Assembly (NCBI GenBank): GCA_944472135.2
Contig: OX235267.1
Span: 38,657,312-38,721,311, forward strand
Direction of reading: 5' to 3'
DNA length: 64,000 nt
Source of the DNA: Trichobilharzia regenti
Taxonomy: Eukaryota > Platyhelminthes > Trematoda > Strigeidida > Schistosomatidae
A program made the position numbers and the translations under genes. The notes beneath the pieces are model-generated. The model was given only the letters and a program-made list of their open reading frames with translations, did no database searches and was not told where the DNA came from. Shown here in pieces: positions 55,712 through 64,000 of this stretch (positions are counted from its first letter, which is position 1; every line of letters starts with the position of its first letter).

Positions 55712-56912
55712 AGTAATAATAATCTACTTTATTCCAAAAACACTACTTATAATACACAATGGAATTCTTGGCATTTGTCACAATATCGCATCTGATTTAT
55801 TCAAAATATAAATAAAATTAAAAATTAAAGCAAAATTAACCAGATGAATTTGTCCACGTTTACGACATAAAGTCAAAAATATTCGAAGCACGAGTTGGGA
55901 ATATTAAACATAATAATAATAATAGTGAGTTTGTTTCAAACAGTATTGTCGATTCATTTTGGAAACTTTAGCATGTTATAGATTATTGGATCGAATGTTC
56001 TGTTGATATAGTATAGTGAGGGGAAGCAGAAAATTAACAGTTATTAATACAGCTTAAATGATGTTCACACTTATGAAAAATAAATAAATAAAAACAAAAA
56101 ATTGAGAGGATTACAAATATAAGAAATACAATAACAATAAAGCTTGGTACTGTAAGGGTGGAGAAATGGTTTATTTAGTAGTGCAAAGAAGGTTAGTTAG
56201 TTGATGCGTAACACTATTTTTATCACATAAAGTATGTGCAGCCAAATATGGTATAGTGGAATTGGTATACTTTGATGTACGTGCATAAAGTCTTCTGAAA
56301 AGACTTATTGTTTTACCTGAGGAGGAGGAGACACAAGGTTGGAGATTCGCGTAGAGTGGGTGCTCACAGTCTGACAAAATTCCGTTAGCAAATTTTTGGC
56401 ACGACATCAAGTGCCTATCACTGACAGTGTCAATGATATGGCCCAACGGGATACCACTCTCTCTACTGACTGACAGATTTCAGAGTTCTACGAAGTATGA
56501 CACAGTCTTTCTTAAGCAATTCAGGAAAGAATAAGCAAGGGTGAACAGTCAAGACGAATAGGTAAGACGCACGCGTTGACAAACTGTAAGAGGAGTGGTT
56601 GTGTTATACCTGAGTTCCCCAACTTCTTAATGTTAAAAGTCAGACGAAATATGTTTTTAGAAATAGGTAAGACATGGGAAGACCAGGATAGGTCAGAAGA
56701 ACGAATGATTCCAAGATGTTTAAAATCAGACTTATTCTCTATATTACTATCATCAATTTAACAAGGATCATAGGACCCACCAGCTTCATTTAACTTTCTT
56801 TTACATCGGAAGCTGAAATGAACAGTCTGGCATTTGAAAGGATTTAGTTTAAGACCGATAGACGAAGACTATTTGCTAATTCCTGATAGAAAGCTGTTCA
56901 TCTTAGCACAAT
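55712..56912 (-). mobile_element. CR1-like non-LTR retroelement, 3' part (minus)
   Basis: Reverse-strand relative of 47755-49345. The frame 56446-56171 (MGHIIDTVSDRHLMSCQKFA..., ending NLLCTTK) is nearly identical in sequence to 48637-48894. The 3' UTR ends at 55712 (complement of TTTATTCCAAAAACACTACT). 56447-56912 covers the end of the RT domain in broken frames. Its upstream edge meets a SINE tail. Confidence 0.8.
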
Positions 56913-56919
56913 CAAGCTG

Positions 56920-56975
56920 TACCAAAAATACAGTGTGGAATCAAGCTGTAATGAAAAAAAAGAAAATAAATAAAT
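56920..56975 (+). mobile_element. SINE tail fragment
   Basis: TACAGTGTGGAATCAAGCTG followed by an A-rich end: the 3' tail of the SINE at 59870-60062 and 63565-63755. Only the tail is present. Confidence 0.55.
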
Positions 56976-57870
56976 AAAATAAATAAATTTTTTGGCGCGC
57001 TAATCTGTAAGCTATAAATTCTGTCCTCCCTAACCAGATCTGCCCATGTATCTATTCAAATAAAAATACAATTTAGAAGAAACGATCAAGCTGTTATTTC
57101 GCATTGACTTCGTTTAGCCTTAAGCTATGCATAAATATTAACAGTTTAAGAAAAAAAAATTCAAAAAATAAGCCCTCTGATAAAATCACAACTATGACAT
57201 AACTTGTGTCATAAAACATCCATCTGTTACACATTAATGAAAGAGGAACAGAAAAGGACACAAAAGGGACATGAGAGCAGAAAGAGGGTAGACAAAATAA
57301 AAATAACAATAAACCAGCTGATGACAGAACAGAATCACTAAATTTCAATTAAGTATTATAAAAAATATCGAATGAGCATACTGTTGAGCTGATGACTTGA
57401 AAACGAAGATCATTCATGTCATTGTTCTGATCGAATTACTCCTATTTGTATGTAAGAGAAAAATAAAGCAAAGACACGAGTTCACACTGAGTAAAATATG
57501 ATCCTTTAGGCAATATTAGCGATCATTAATACACGACACAGGCGTAAATGGAGAGTTAAAATCAATAGTAATGATAATAAATAACGGGGTAAAAAGGTTG
57601 GGATTTCATGACAGATGGAAATTTACCTTGGAAAGATTTATACGTCTGAGTGGTTGTCAGAGGAATTCAGCGGAAAAAGGGTCAATATTGTTTTCACAAA
57701 GTAGCCAGCAGTAAACGAACACAATAGTTGAAATAGGTGAAATTAACTGTGAAAGAAAACTTTTTAACACATGGAATAAGATGTCAAAAAGCTCTACTAA
57801 AGGTTTTTGTAGGGCGAAGCGATGAAGGAAAAATATATTATTTCATACACTTGGTCCCCTCGATAACAGG
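56976..57870. other. no gene recognised
   Basis: AT-rich; the longest minus-strand frame (57348-57094) is hydrophobic and Phe/Leu-rich with no support as a gene. Confidence 0.5.
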
Positions 57871-57874
57871 TGCG

Positions 57875-58262
57875 ATCACAAGTTGGCATCGGTTAGAGAA
57901 CCATTGAAAACCTACAAGGAGTACTGAAAGCTGTTTTGTCCTAATATTTGGGACTTCTCATCACTACGTACCTGCCGGCATTCAAAGCCAGGACCTACCG
58001 GTTACCAGATGGACTGCATCAAGTCAAGTAAAAGCATTTATTCACCAATGCGTCTGACTGTCCGTTGCGCTATATGTATCATGGAATGACAGAAGTTGGA
58101 ATTCATGTGCTATTGGATCCGGTCCTGGTGGTTGAATGGTGTACGAGTTCGCCATGTAACCGGAAGGACCTGCGCTCAAGCGCTGGTGACTGTATTCTGA
58201 TGAAGAGTCCCAAATCATTATGAAACAACTGTCCAGTACTACTAGGTCTCCAAATGGTTGTG
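57875..58262. mobile_element. SM-alpha-like inverted pair
   Basis: Left unit on the minus strand (57880-58060): hammerhead sense GATGAGAAGTCCC...TTAGGACAAAACAG (57971-57935). Right unit on the + strand (58085-58262): GAATTCATGTGCTATTGGATC, GGTGGTTGAATGG (A box), a degraded B box (GCTCAAGCGC), hammerhead CTGATGAAGAGTCCC...TTATGAAACAAC (58197-58229), tail TCTCCAAATGGTT. This is the third head-to-head pair of this family in the window. Confidence 0.7.
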
Positions 58263-58940
58263 TGGTAATTTGAATTTGCAAATATTTGCTTCCTTTTAGG
58301 CATAATTTTCTTGTGATATGCTCAGAGAACCGTATTGCAGGCCTTCTCTCCATCCTTTATGATGTACATGCTACTAAAAGTGCACGTGTATTTATTCACG
58401 CAGTTGGAGATGACGTCAGCAGAGTACTTATCCAGTTTAGATTGGCTTATCGAGCACGAGCTACAAAGAAGCACTTTTTTATTCCTTCCTTCATTCTCTT
58501 GTCAATCATTTTTGTCTGTGCTTTTCCTATGAATAAGAGACAAGCAAGTAATTTCTACTTTCAAACAGTTGGAAGTTTCATTTTCTCTTTTCCTTCACTA
58601 TACTCTGGAATACCCCCAGATATTTCTTAATAAAGCTTAGGTCTTCTTCCAGATTAGTCGGTGAACATAATTTCTTGGCCTTGTCGTATATTGTCTTCAC
58701 CAATTCCCGCTAATAGTTATCATAGTTACGAGATACTGTCCAACCCAGGTTTCTTTTCAGTAGATGGATTTTTCCGACCGTACTCTTGTCTCTTCTTCTA
58801 ATATTAAGTTCTAGGAAATTGAACTTATCGTTATGTTCATATTCCATGGTGAATTCGGTGTTAGGGTGGATCTCATTGAGACGATAGTAGTACTTTTAAG
58901 ATCACGATTAATTAGCAATTACTTAAGTGATTTGGTAAGT
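58263..58940 (-). mobile_element. Penelope-like element: RT palm/thumb and endonuclease start
   Basis: The minus strand, from 58900 down, reads LNEIHPNTEFTMEYEHNDKF, NFLELNIRRRDKSTVGK, then SRNYDNY, KTIYDKAKKLCSPTNLEEDL (thumb), and near 58420-58270 DVISNCVNKYTCTFSSMYI (Cys-rich lead to the GIY-YIG core, decayed). The RT part is unusually readable for this window. Both the catalytic YADD region and the endonuclease end are missing. Confidence 0.7.
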
Positions 58941-59064
58941 GTTGATTGAAGGTGAAATCAAAATATCGGTAGCGACAAGAATCAACCCATCAACCACAGA
59001 ATCACAATTCCAGGAATTACTCATGATGAATTTAGTGGAACGATGACAAGGTCAACATCTAGGT

Positions 59065-59220
59065 CTTATAGCTCAGCTGATAGAGTGTCCGACTAATAAT
59101 TCAGAGGCTGCTGGTTTGAATCTCACCACAAAGCCAAGATTTTCATCCCAACTTCAGTCATTCAGTACCTACTACATAAAAAAACAACAGTTCGACAGTC
59201 TTTGATTTAACTCTGTTAAC
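59065..59220 (+). mobile_element. tRNA-derived SINE head, Ile-like
   Basis: GGTCTTATAGCTCAGCTGAT at 59074-59093 has a clean A box (TAGCTCAGCTGAT). The loop CTAATAA would give an AAT (Ile) anticodon, and GGTTTGAATCTC is a mutated B box. The acceptor stem does not pair (GGTCTTA with the CACAAAGCC end), and the D/T contacts are changed, so this is a tRNA-derived repeat or pseudogene rather than a working tRNA. Confidence 0.6.
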
Positions 59221-59270
59221 TAGTGTGATGTATCTAGCTAGTCCTTTCTTTGGAGCAGACCGAATGCTAC

Positions 59271-59361
59271 CAGTCAGTCAGTCAGTCAGTCAGTCAGTCA
59301 GTCAGTCAGTCAGTCAGTCAGTCAGTCAGTCAGTCAGTCAGTCAGTCAGTCAGTCAGTCAG
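59271..59361. repeat. (GTCA)n microsatellite, about 22 units
   Basis: An uninterrupted perfect tetranucleotide array of 91 bp, the longest pure array in the window. It lies between two tRNA-like repeats. Confidence 0.95.
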
Positions 59362-59600
59362 GTTCGTACTGTGGCCACCATTCTAGGTAGCTCGCCATCA
59401 CGATGCACATTGATTTGATGATGTTAGATGGTTGAAGGCATTGAAAGCCTTAGACCTAGGTTTTGTGCTAGTTGGCATCCATCATCAAGGTGTATCTGCA
59501 ATCAGGTTGAAGGAACCCATGTCTCTTCTGAGATTCGAACCCGCCTTACCCGATGATACAGTCAGAGGTGTCCCATCACTACTCACTTAACTGTTCATTC
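59362..59600 (-). mobile_element. SINE-like repeat with B-box-like sequence
   Basis: The minus strand contains GGCGGGTTCGAATCTCAG (B-box consensus GGTTCGAATC) followed by a GGTTCCTTCAACCTGATTG body. The position next to the tetranucleotide array suggests the array grew from a repeat end. The family is not matched elsewhere in this window. Confidence 0.45.
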
Positions 59601-59869
59601 AAGCTTTCAAAACAGCCAAGTTTCAAGGTATTAAATATCATGATAAATGACTAGCCACAGTCTAGTGGTACCCTAGAAAGGAAAACATAATTTAGTCAGA
59701 ATCTGAAAATAGGGCATGCAAATAACTGGAGTAATATCGAAAGCGAGAGGTACTGCTCTGTTGGGTTTCACGAGTACACTTATCAATACTTTTTAGTACT
59801 TTTAAGAATATCTGTGTCTGTCTTTGAAAGACATTCCTCAAAAGGCACTGTCAGTCTAAAAGAATGATT

Positions 59870-60062
59870 GAGCAACTTTTTTTGATTACAGCTTGATTCC
59901 ACACTGTAATTTTGGTACAAGTATGGAATTTTCAGCGTAGATATCGGTAGCCCAAATTTCGCAGGCCGACCATAGATATCAGGTGTGCGGCGGCGTGAGC
60001 TCGAACCCCGGACCATATGCATGGTCGGGGAGAGTCCTAACCACTGTGCCACCGACGCACTT
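59870..60062 (-). mobile_element. tRNA-like SINE, inside the left copy of a long direct repeat
   Basis: On the minus strand: GTGCGTCGGTGGCACAGTGG, TTAGGACTC, then the B-box-like GGTCCGGGGTTCGAGCTC, GCACACCTGATATCTATGG, and the tail GTGTGGAATCAAGCTGTAAT with an A run. Paired with 63565-63755. Confidence 0.8.
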
Positions 60063-60306
60063 GAAAGGTTTCCAAATGGAAATTGTGCTAGAAGAAGTAT
60101 TATTTTGATTCTTCAAAGTAGTTTAATGTATGTGTGAAGTAAAACAGAAGCCTCTTTGATATTTCACTACACACCTAGTTATGAAACGTCCAGTATTACA
60201 TTTGTAAAACTGGACGAACACCGAATTATATTCATCTAATTAGTGTGACAATATATTTAAATGCATGCATGTCCAGCTGTATGCAGGAACCTCTATTCTT
60301 TTTGTG
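59881..60306 (+). repeat. long direct repeat, left copy
   Basis: This 426-bp segment recurs at 63574-64000, about 3.69 kb away, with only a few differences (for example GCGTAG against GCATGTG near 59934). It covers the SINE plus about 240 bp of unique-looking flank (TATTTAAATGCATGCATGTC and so on). The right copy is cut by the end of the window. Confidence 0.9.
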
Positions 60307-60453
60307 ACTATATAACTACTGAAGTAAACCTTTGCCTCAGTCATTCCATCATCACAAATAATAAAAAAAACACAACATGGCTTTTATTCACTGAAAATGA
60401 TCAGTGAATATTTCAGATTTTTTGATAACCTCTTCTTCATCAAGTTGTACAGT

Positions 60454-60781
60454 TGTGGTGAGAGCTGACTGCTAGCCAATTGCTAGACAGTAATTTACAT
60501 CCCCAATATTGGTTGTGAGAAAAATAACAACAAAGACTGATTCAACAACCAATCACAGAAGACTTTGCGTAGGCAGATACAATTAGCGTATGGATGATCT
60601 GACATTCAAGAAACAGCAGCCACAAAGAGATGAAAGATTAACTTTCAGTGAGAAACAACCAATCAGAAGAGTGTGTTTGTTTGCTTAAATAAGCTATAGT
60701 AATGTACATGAAAATTTATAAATAGGTGTTGATTTCCTTAATAAACGATCTGTTGCCTGAGTCTTGCCTTATGTCGTTACA
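60454..60781 (+). mobile_element. solo LTR (copy 3), 328 bp
   Basis: Sense is on the + strand: it starts TGTGGTGAGAGC and ends GTCGTTACA. It has CCAATCAC-type boxes, a TATA box (TTATAAATAGG, 60717-60727) and AATAAA (60739-60744) about 15 bp downstream: a compact LTR promoter and polyadenylation layout. Flanked by the direct repeat CAGT (60450-60453 and 60782-60785). Same family as 2943-3258 and 15300-15607, in the opposite orientation. Confidence 0.85.
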
Positions 60782-60837
60782 CAGTTATATGATGGGAATA
60801 ATTGAAGAAATAATCTTAATAACAACACTAATGCTTC

Positions 60838-61996
60838 ATTATAATAGAGGTTTTTGTATTTCCCAATGAATGAAAAACAAAACGATATTGTTTTTACTGA
60901 CGTTTCGCTATTTAATGCTAATAGCTTTCTCAAAGTATTATTAAACCGGAATTTACAAAATCTCAGCATATATATAACAAAGAATTAGGGGGTGAGAAAA
61001 ATATAGACTTAGTTCAACTTAAAAGGACAAATTGAAAGTCAAAATAACAATGAAGATCGTTCAAACCAAATATCAAAGGTAATAGTATATCTGTTATTAT
61101 ATCAAAATAAAGTTTACTAACTTGATCATCGTTCGTTAGTCTGGGGTCATTTTTGGTTGTCAAGTTCGAGAATAGGTAAAGGTAACCAAACTAAGTGTAG
61201 AATGTGAAATACTTGATTATCGTTCGTCAGTATGAGGTCATTTTGGTTGTCATGTTGGGGGGTAGGTAAAGGTAACTAAACTAACTGTAGGCTGTGAAAT
61301 ACTTGATCATCATTCATCAGTCTGGGTCGTTTTTTGTTGTCAAGTTAGCGAACTGGTAAAGATAGTAAAACCAAATGTAGATTGTTGGATTTTGTCAGTG
61401 TGTAGAATTATGAAGGTAGTGTGCGTTTACATAGTGAACTTGCTCACCACATTTGCGTTGATTTTGCTACTTCAAGGAGGAGGGTGTTGTGGCCAGGTTA
61501 GATTCTGTTTCAGTCCATCATTCCTATTCAGGCAATTTGGATTCCACTTGATATGAAGTGCTTCTGATATTAGCCGTTGTTTGTGGTTTCTGAAGTTTTT
61601 CTGGATTATTTCAATATTGTCAAAATCAATTTTGTGGCCTGATTCTATAGCATGTAGGCCTATGGCTGATGATTTTTGAAGTTTTTCCAGTTCAACTGGA
61701 TTTCTTGGTGGTCGAAGAGAAGCTCTGCGGTGTTCATTTCTTCTGATTTTGATTTCTCGAGATGTTTGTCCGATGTAGATCGCATCACATTCCGAGCATT
61801 TTATTTTGTAGACACAATTAGATAGAGAATCTTTCGGGATTTGGTCTTTTATATGGACAAGGTTGTTTTGAAGTGTGTCTGATGTTTTGAAGAAAACTCT
61901 AATGTCGAGTTGATTAAGTACTCTTCTGATATCGTCTGATGTCTCTGCTCTATATGGAATGACGACTGTTGAAGAAGAGTACTTAATCAACTCGAC
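60838..61996 (-). mobile_element. Penelope-like element, family E (copy E2): complete-looking GIY-YIG endonuclease and 3' UTR
   Basis: The minus-strand frame 62032-61472 encodes the best endonuclease in the window: STVVIPYRAETSDDIRRVL (linker), SLSNCVYKIKCSECDAIYIG (zinc-type C-x6-C-x2-C lead, then the GIY-YIG core), QTSREIKIRRNEHRR, KSSAIGLHAIESGHKIDFDN and RLISEALHIKWNPNCLNRND (conserved C-terminal Glu and Asn region), with no internal stop. The RT is absent: the 5' end is at about 61974-61996, formed by a 23-bp inverted copy of 61904-61926. The 3' UTR (61471-60838) carries TAGCGAAACGTCAG (sense, near 60900) after a hairpin. Confidence 0.9.
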
Positions 61997-62239
61997 CTCT
62001 ATTATAATGAATATCATATACCCAATGCCCAAATTTTTTCAAACCGTTAAAAGTGAACTTGGTTTGGATATATATAACACTAATGCTTTTTTAGATTACA
62101 TTGAATCGAAAGTTAGTGTGGACATATTACACATTTGAAAAGTATCAGTAAGAGAGAGAGAGATAATATCCATTTATATATAAGGCTGAACTGATTGAAT
62201 GTCAGATAATTCAAAGGAAGCAACACACAGAATTTATGA
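61997..62239. other. spacer between PLE pieces
   Basis: Not assigned; contains a GA run at 62152-62163. The sequence next to 62240 may still be PLE 3' UTR. Confidence 0.4.
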
Positions 62240-62504
62240 ATGAATTTATAGGTTGGAGAGCAGACCAGGGTAGAAGTAGTGAGAGTACCTAATTGCATGC
62301 AGAGCTCCAGTGGATTTAAGAGGATTGCAATAGTCCTCCTACTTTTTGAAGTGTTCGGGTATCAGAAGACATTTTTTAAAATTTATTCGACTCTCGATAG
62401 GTGATGAGGAAAGACTTTTCAGTGCTGTGACTTTGCAGCCAGTTTGGATCAGGTGATTCAGCAGAGAATTATTGACGGTTTTAACACACTGGTAGGGGTT
62501 CCTG
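62240..62504 (-). mobile_element. Penelope-like element endonuclease end (A/C-like), fused to family E
   Basis: The minus strand reads NSLLNHLIQTGCKVTALKSL, similar to the HLVQTSHKVNI region of families A and C, followed by a 3' UTR with GCATGCAGAGCTCC. It directly continues the family E N-terminal fragment (62505-63203) on the same strand, so the two belong to different families joined end to end. Confidence 0.55.
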
Positions 62505-63203
62505 AGAACGAAAAGTTAAGTCCCTCATATGGACCCGTTTCAATATGTTCACTGACTTTCTTGATATAGTCAGATTTATTCAGAACTACGGTGGCGTTTC
62601 CTTTGTCCGCTTTTGTGATGACAATGTTTTCATCCTGTTTTAGACTAATTAAAGCTTCCCTTTCTGATTTTGTTAAGTTTGATATTGCCTTCTTTTGATT
62701 TTTCAGGGTTAACGCACATTGTGCTCTAACTTCTTCTGCTGTTGTCTTGTCTATTGAACCTAGTGCTGCTTCTATGTTAGGAATAACGTCCTCTGGTTTT
62801 AATCTATTAACTGTTACGTTAAAATTAAGTCCTTTCTCAAGTACTTTTATCTCACTAGAGCTTAGTTCTCTTGATGAGAGGTTGATCACCCATTTTGTTC
62901 TGTCGATAGATGATGAAGTGTTGACATCAATTTCATTTGTTGTGTTCTTTTCTTCCATTAGTTTGTTGAATTTTTTGATTTGTGTGGTTTTTGATTTTCT
63001 TAAGGCTGATTCTTTAGCTTTTTCGGATGTTTCAACAACGATTACATAATCTTTGTCATTGACCATACATTTGAGTTTCTGTTTGAGTTTTTCGATTTCA
63101 TTTCGTATATTATTTAGTTTCACAGTAACTCGATGTAGTTCTTCTCTTAGACATAATCTACTGAGATGTTCAGCTGCTGATGATATTTTCCTTGAAGCAA
63201 TCA
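62505..63203 (-). mobile_element. Penelope-like element, family E: N-terminal domain to start of RT
   Basis: The minus-strand frame 63123-62458 is open for over 200 codons: a Lys-rich coiled start (NEIEKLKQKLKCMVND), WVINLSSRELSSSEIKVLEK, GLNFNVTVNRLKPEDVIP, NLTKSEREALISLK, ENIVITKADKGNATVVLNKS and DYIKKVSEHIETGPYEG. These NLSSREL and DKGNATVV blocks are typical of the region just before and at the beginning of the PLE reverse transcriptase. After GPYEG the frame runs into the unrelated end piece. Upstream, coding remnants continue to about 63203. Confidence 0.85.
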
Positions 63204-63385
63204 GAAAGGGAAGCTTTAATTAGTCTAAAATAGGATAAAAACATTGTCATCACAAAAGCGGACAAAGGAAACGCCACCGTAGTTCTGAATAAATCTGACT
63301 ATATCAAGAAAGTCAGTGAACATATTGAAACGGGTCCATATGAGGAAATCATACGCACTCCAAAAGTTAAGTCCCTATAGCTATG
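63204..63385 (+). mobile_element. inverted copy of the family E RT start
   Basis: The + strand reads KSEREALISLK, a stop, then KNIVITKADKGNATVVLNKS and DYIKKVSEHIETGPYEEII. It is the reverse complement of about 62505-62670 with few differences, and it goes about 25 bp further into the RT (IIRTPKVKSL) before a (TA)n tract (63388-63412). Confidence 0.85.
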
Positions 63386-63564
63386 GCCTATATATATATA
63401 TATATATATATCACTAGCTACACAGGAGCAGTTGTTATTGTTGTCAACAGTTCTACGCTGGACTACTTCGTGCAAACAGGCCACGAAGTTAACTTTGAAA
63501 AATCTTCCTCTCTCATGCATGTATCAAGTGTCGAATAAACTACCAAGGACTTCTATTTTACTTT

Positions 63565-63755
63565 TAATTTTTTTTTGATTACAGCTTGATTCCACACTGT
63601 AATTTTGGTACAAGTATGGAATTTTCAGCATGTGATATCAGTAGCCCAAATTTCGCAGGCCGACCATAGATATCAGGTGTGCGTCGGCGTGAGCTCGAAC
63701 CCCGGACGATGTGCATGGTCGGGGAGAGTCCTAACCACTGTGCCACCGACGCACT
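63565..63755 (-). mobile_element. tRNA-like SINE, inside the right copy of the direct repeat
   Basis: Same element as 59870-60062: GTGCGTCGGTGGCACAGTGG, GGTTCGAGCTC (B box) and the tail GTGTGGAATCAAGCTGTAAT. It has a slightly different loop (CATCGTCC against CATGGTCC). Confidence 0.8.
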
Positions 63756-64000
63756 TGAAAGGTTTCCAAATGAAAATTGTGCTAGAAGAAGTATTATTTT
63801 GATTCTTCAAAGTAGTTTAATGTATGTGTGAAGTAAAACAGAAGCCTCTTTGATATTTCACTACACACCTAGTTATGAAACGTCCAGTATTACATTTGTA
63901 AAACTGGACGAACACCGAATTATATTCATCTAATTAGTGTGACAATATATTTAAATGCATGCATGTCCAGCTGTATGCAGGAACCTCTATTCTTTTTGTG
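63574..64000 (+). repeat. long direct repeat, right copy (cut by window end)
   Basis: Matches 59881-60306 to the last base of the window. The repeat therefore probably extends further, and the true unit is longer than 426 bp. Confidence 0.9.

Noticed and set aside
57094..57348. Minus-strand hydrophobic frame as a membrane protein.
   Set aside because: Phe/Leu/Val bias is what AT-rich non-coding DNA gives; no other support.
59074..59147. Functional tRNA-Ile(AAT) gene.
   Set aside because: The acceptor stem does not pair and the T arm is mutated.
59271..59361. CRISPR-like array.
   Set aside because: It is a pure tetranucleotide microsatellite without spacers.

Overview
The window looks like nuclear DNA of a blood fluke (Schistosoma, species not determinable). 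Three things point there: an AT-rich, intron-like landscape; dispersed tRNA-derived repeats carrying a hammerhead-ribozyme-like core (the schistosome SM-alpha type); and many broken Penelope-like (PLE), RTE/SR2-type and CR1-like retroelements. No prokaryotic organisation (operons, ribosome binding sites) is visible.

Host coding content is small. The one convincing gene is on the + strand: a very large 3'-terminal exon, or exons, from the splice acceptor at 3330-3331 to a stop at 7793. It encodes a Ser/Asn-rich, low-complexity, probably regulatory protein that I cannot name. Its reading frame shifts once, near 6552-6576. Three short minus-strand blocks (55434-55658, 33588-33668, 31297-31537) read like internal exons of one or more unidentified genes and are given low confidence.

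Layout. 1-3330: intron or upstream flank holding an RTE relic, a second non-LTR tail, and a PLE tail into which a solo LTR inserted just before the splice acceptor. 3332-7793: the gene. 7794-8690: 3' UTR and flank. 8.7-21 kb: PLE families A, B, C and D, further non-LTR tails, a second solo LTR, and at 16.6-17.3 kb a compact cluster of pol III-derived units headed by a U6 snRNA pseudogene. 21-34 kb: RTE, PLE and CR1-like tails, including an RTE nested in a PLE with a 9-bp target duplication and two PLE copies in inverted orientation sharing the same defects. 33.7-34.4 kb: a fold-back SM-alpha-like pair. 36-47.7 kb: more PLE, RTE and SM-alpha-like copies. 47.7-49.3 kb: the best CR1-like reverse transcriptase. 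50-58 kb: SM-alpha-like units (one a clear hairpin), PLE E, RTE and CR1-like copies. 59-64 kb: a tRNA-derived repeat, a (GTCA)n array, a long direct repeat continuing past the window end, a third solo LTR, and the best-preserved PLE endonuclease and N-terminal segments.

The elements do not form a working system; all coding parts are truncated or broken. Their arrangement is informative: nested insertions give relative ages, solo LTRs show recombination between LTRs, and repeated inversions inside PLE and SM-alpha copies suggest frequent template switching or twin-priming-like integration. Family letters (A-E for PLE) are mine, assigned by visible similarity between copies in this window. Element ends are approximate unless a target duplication is stated.
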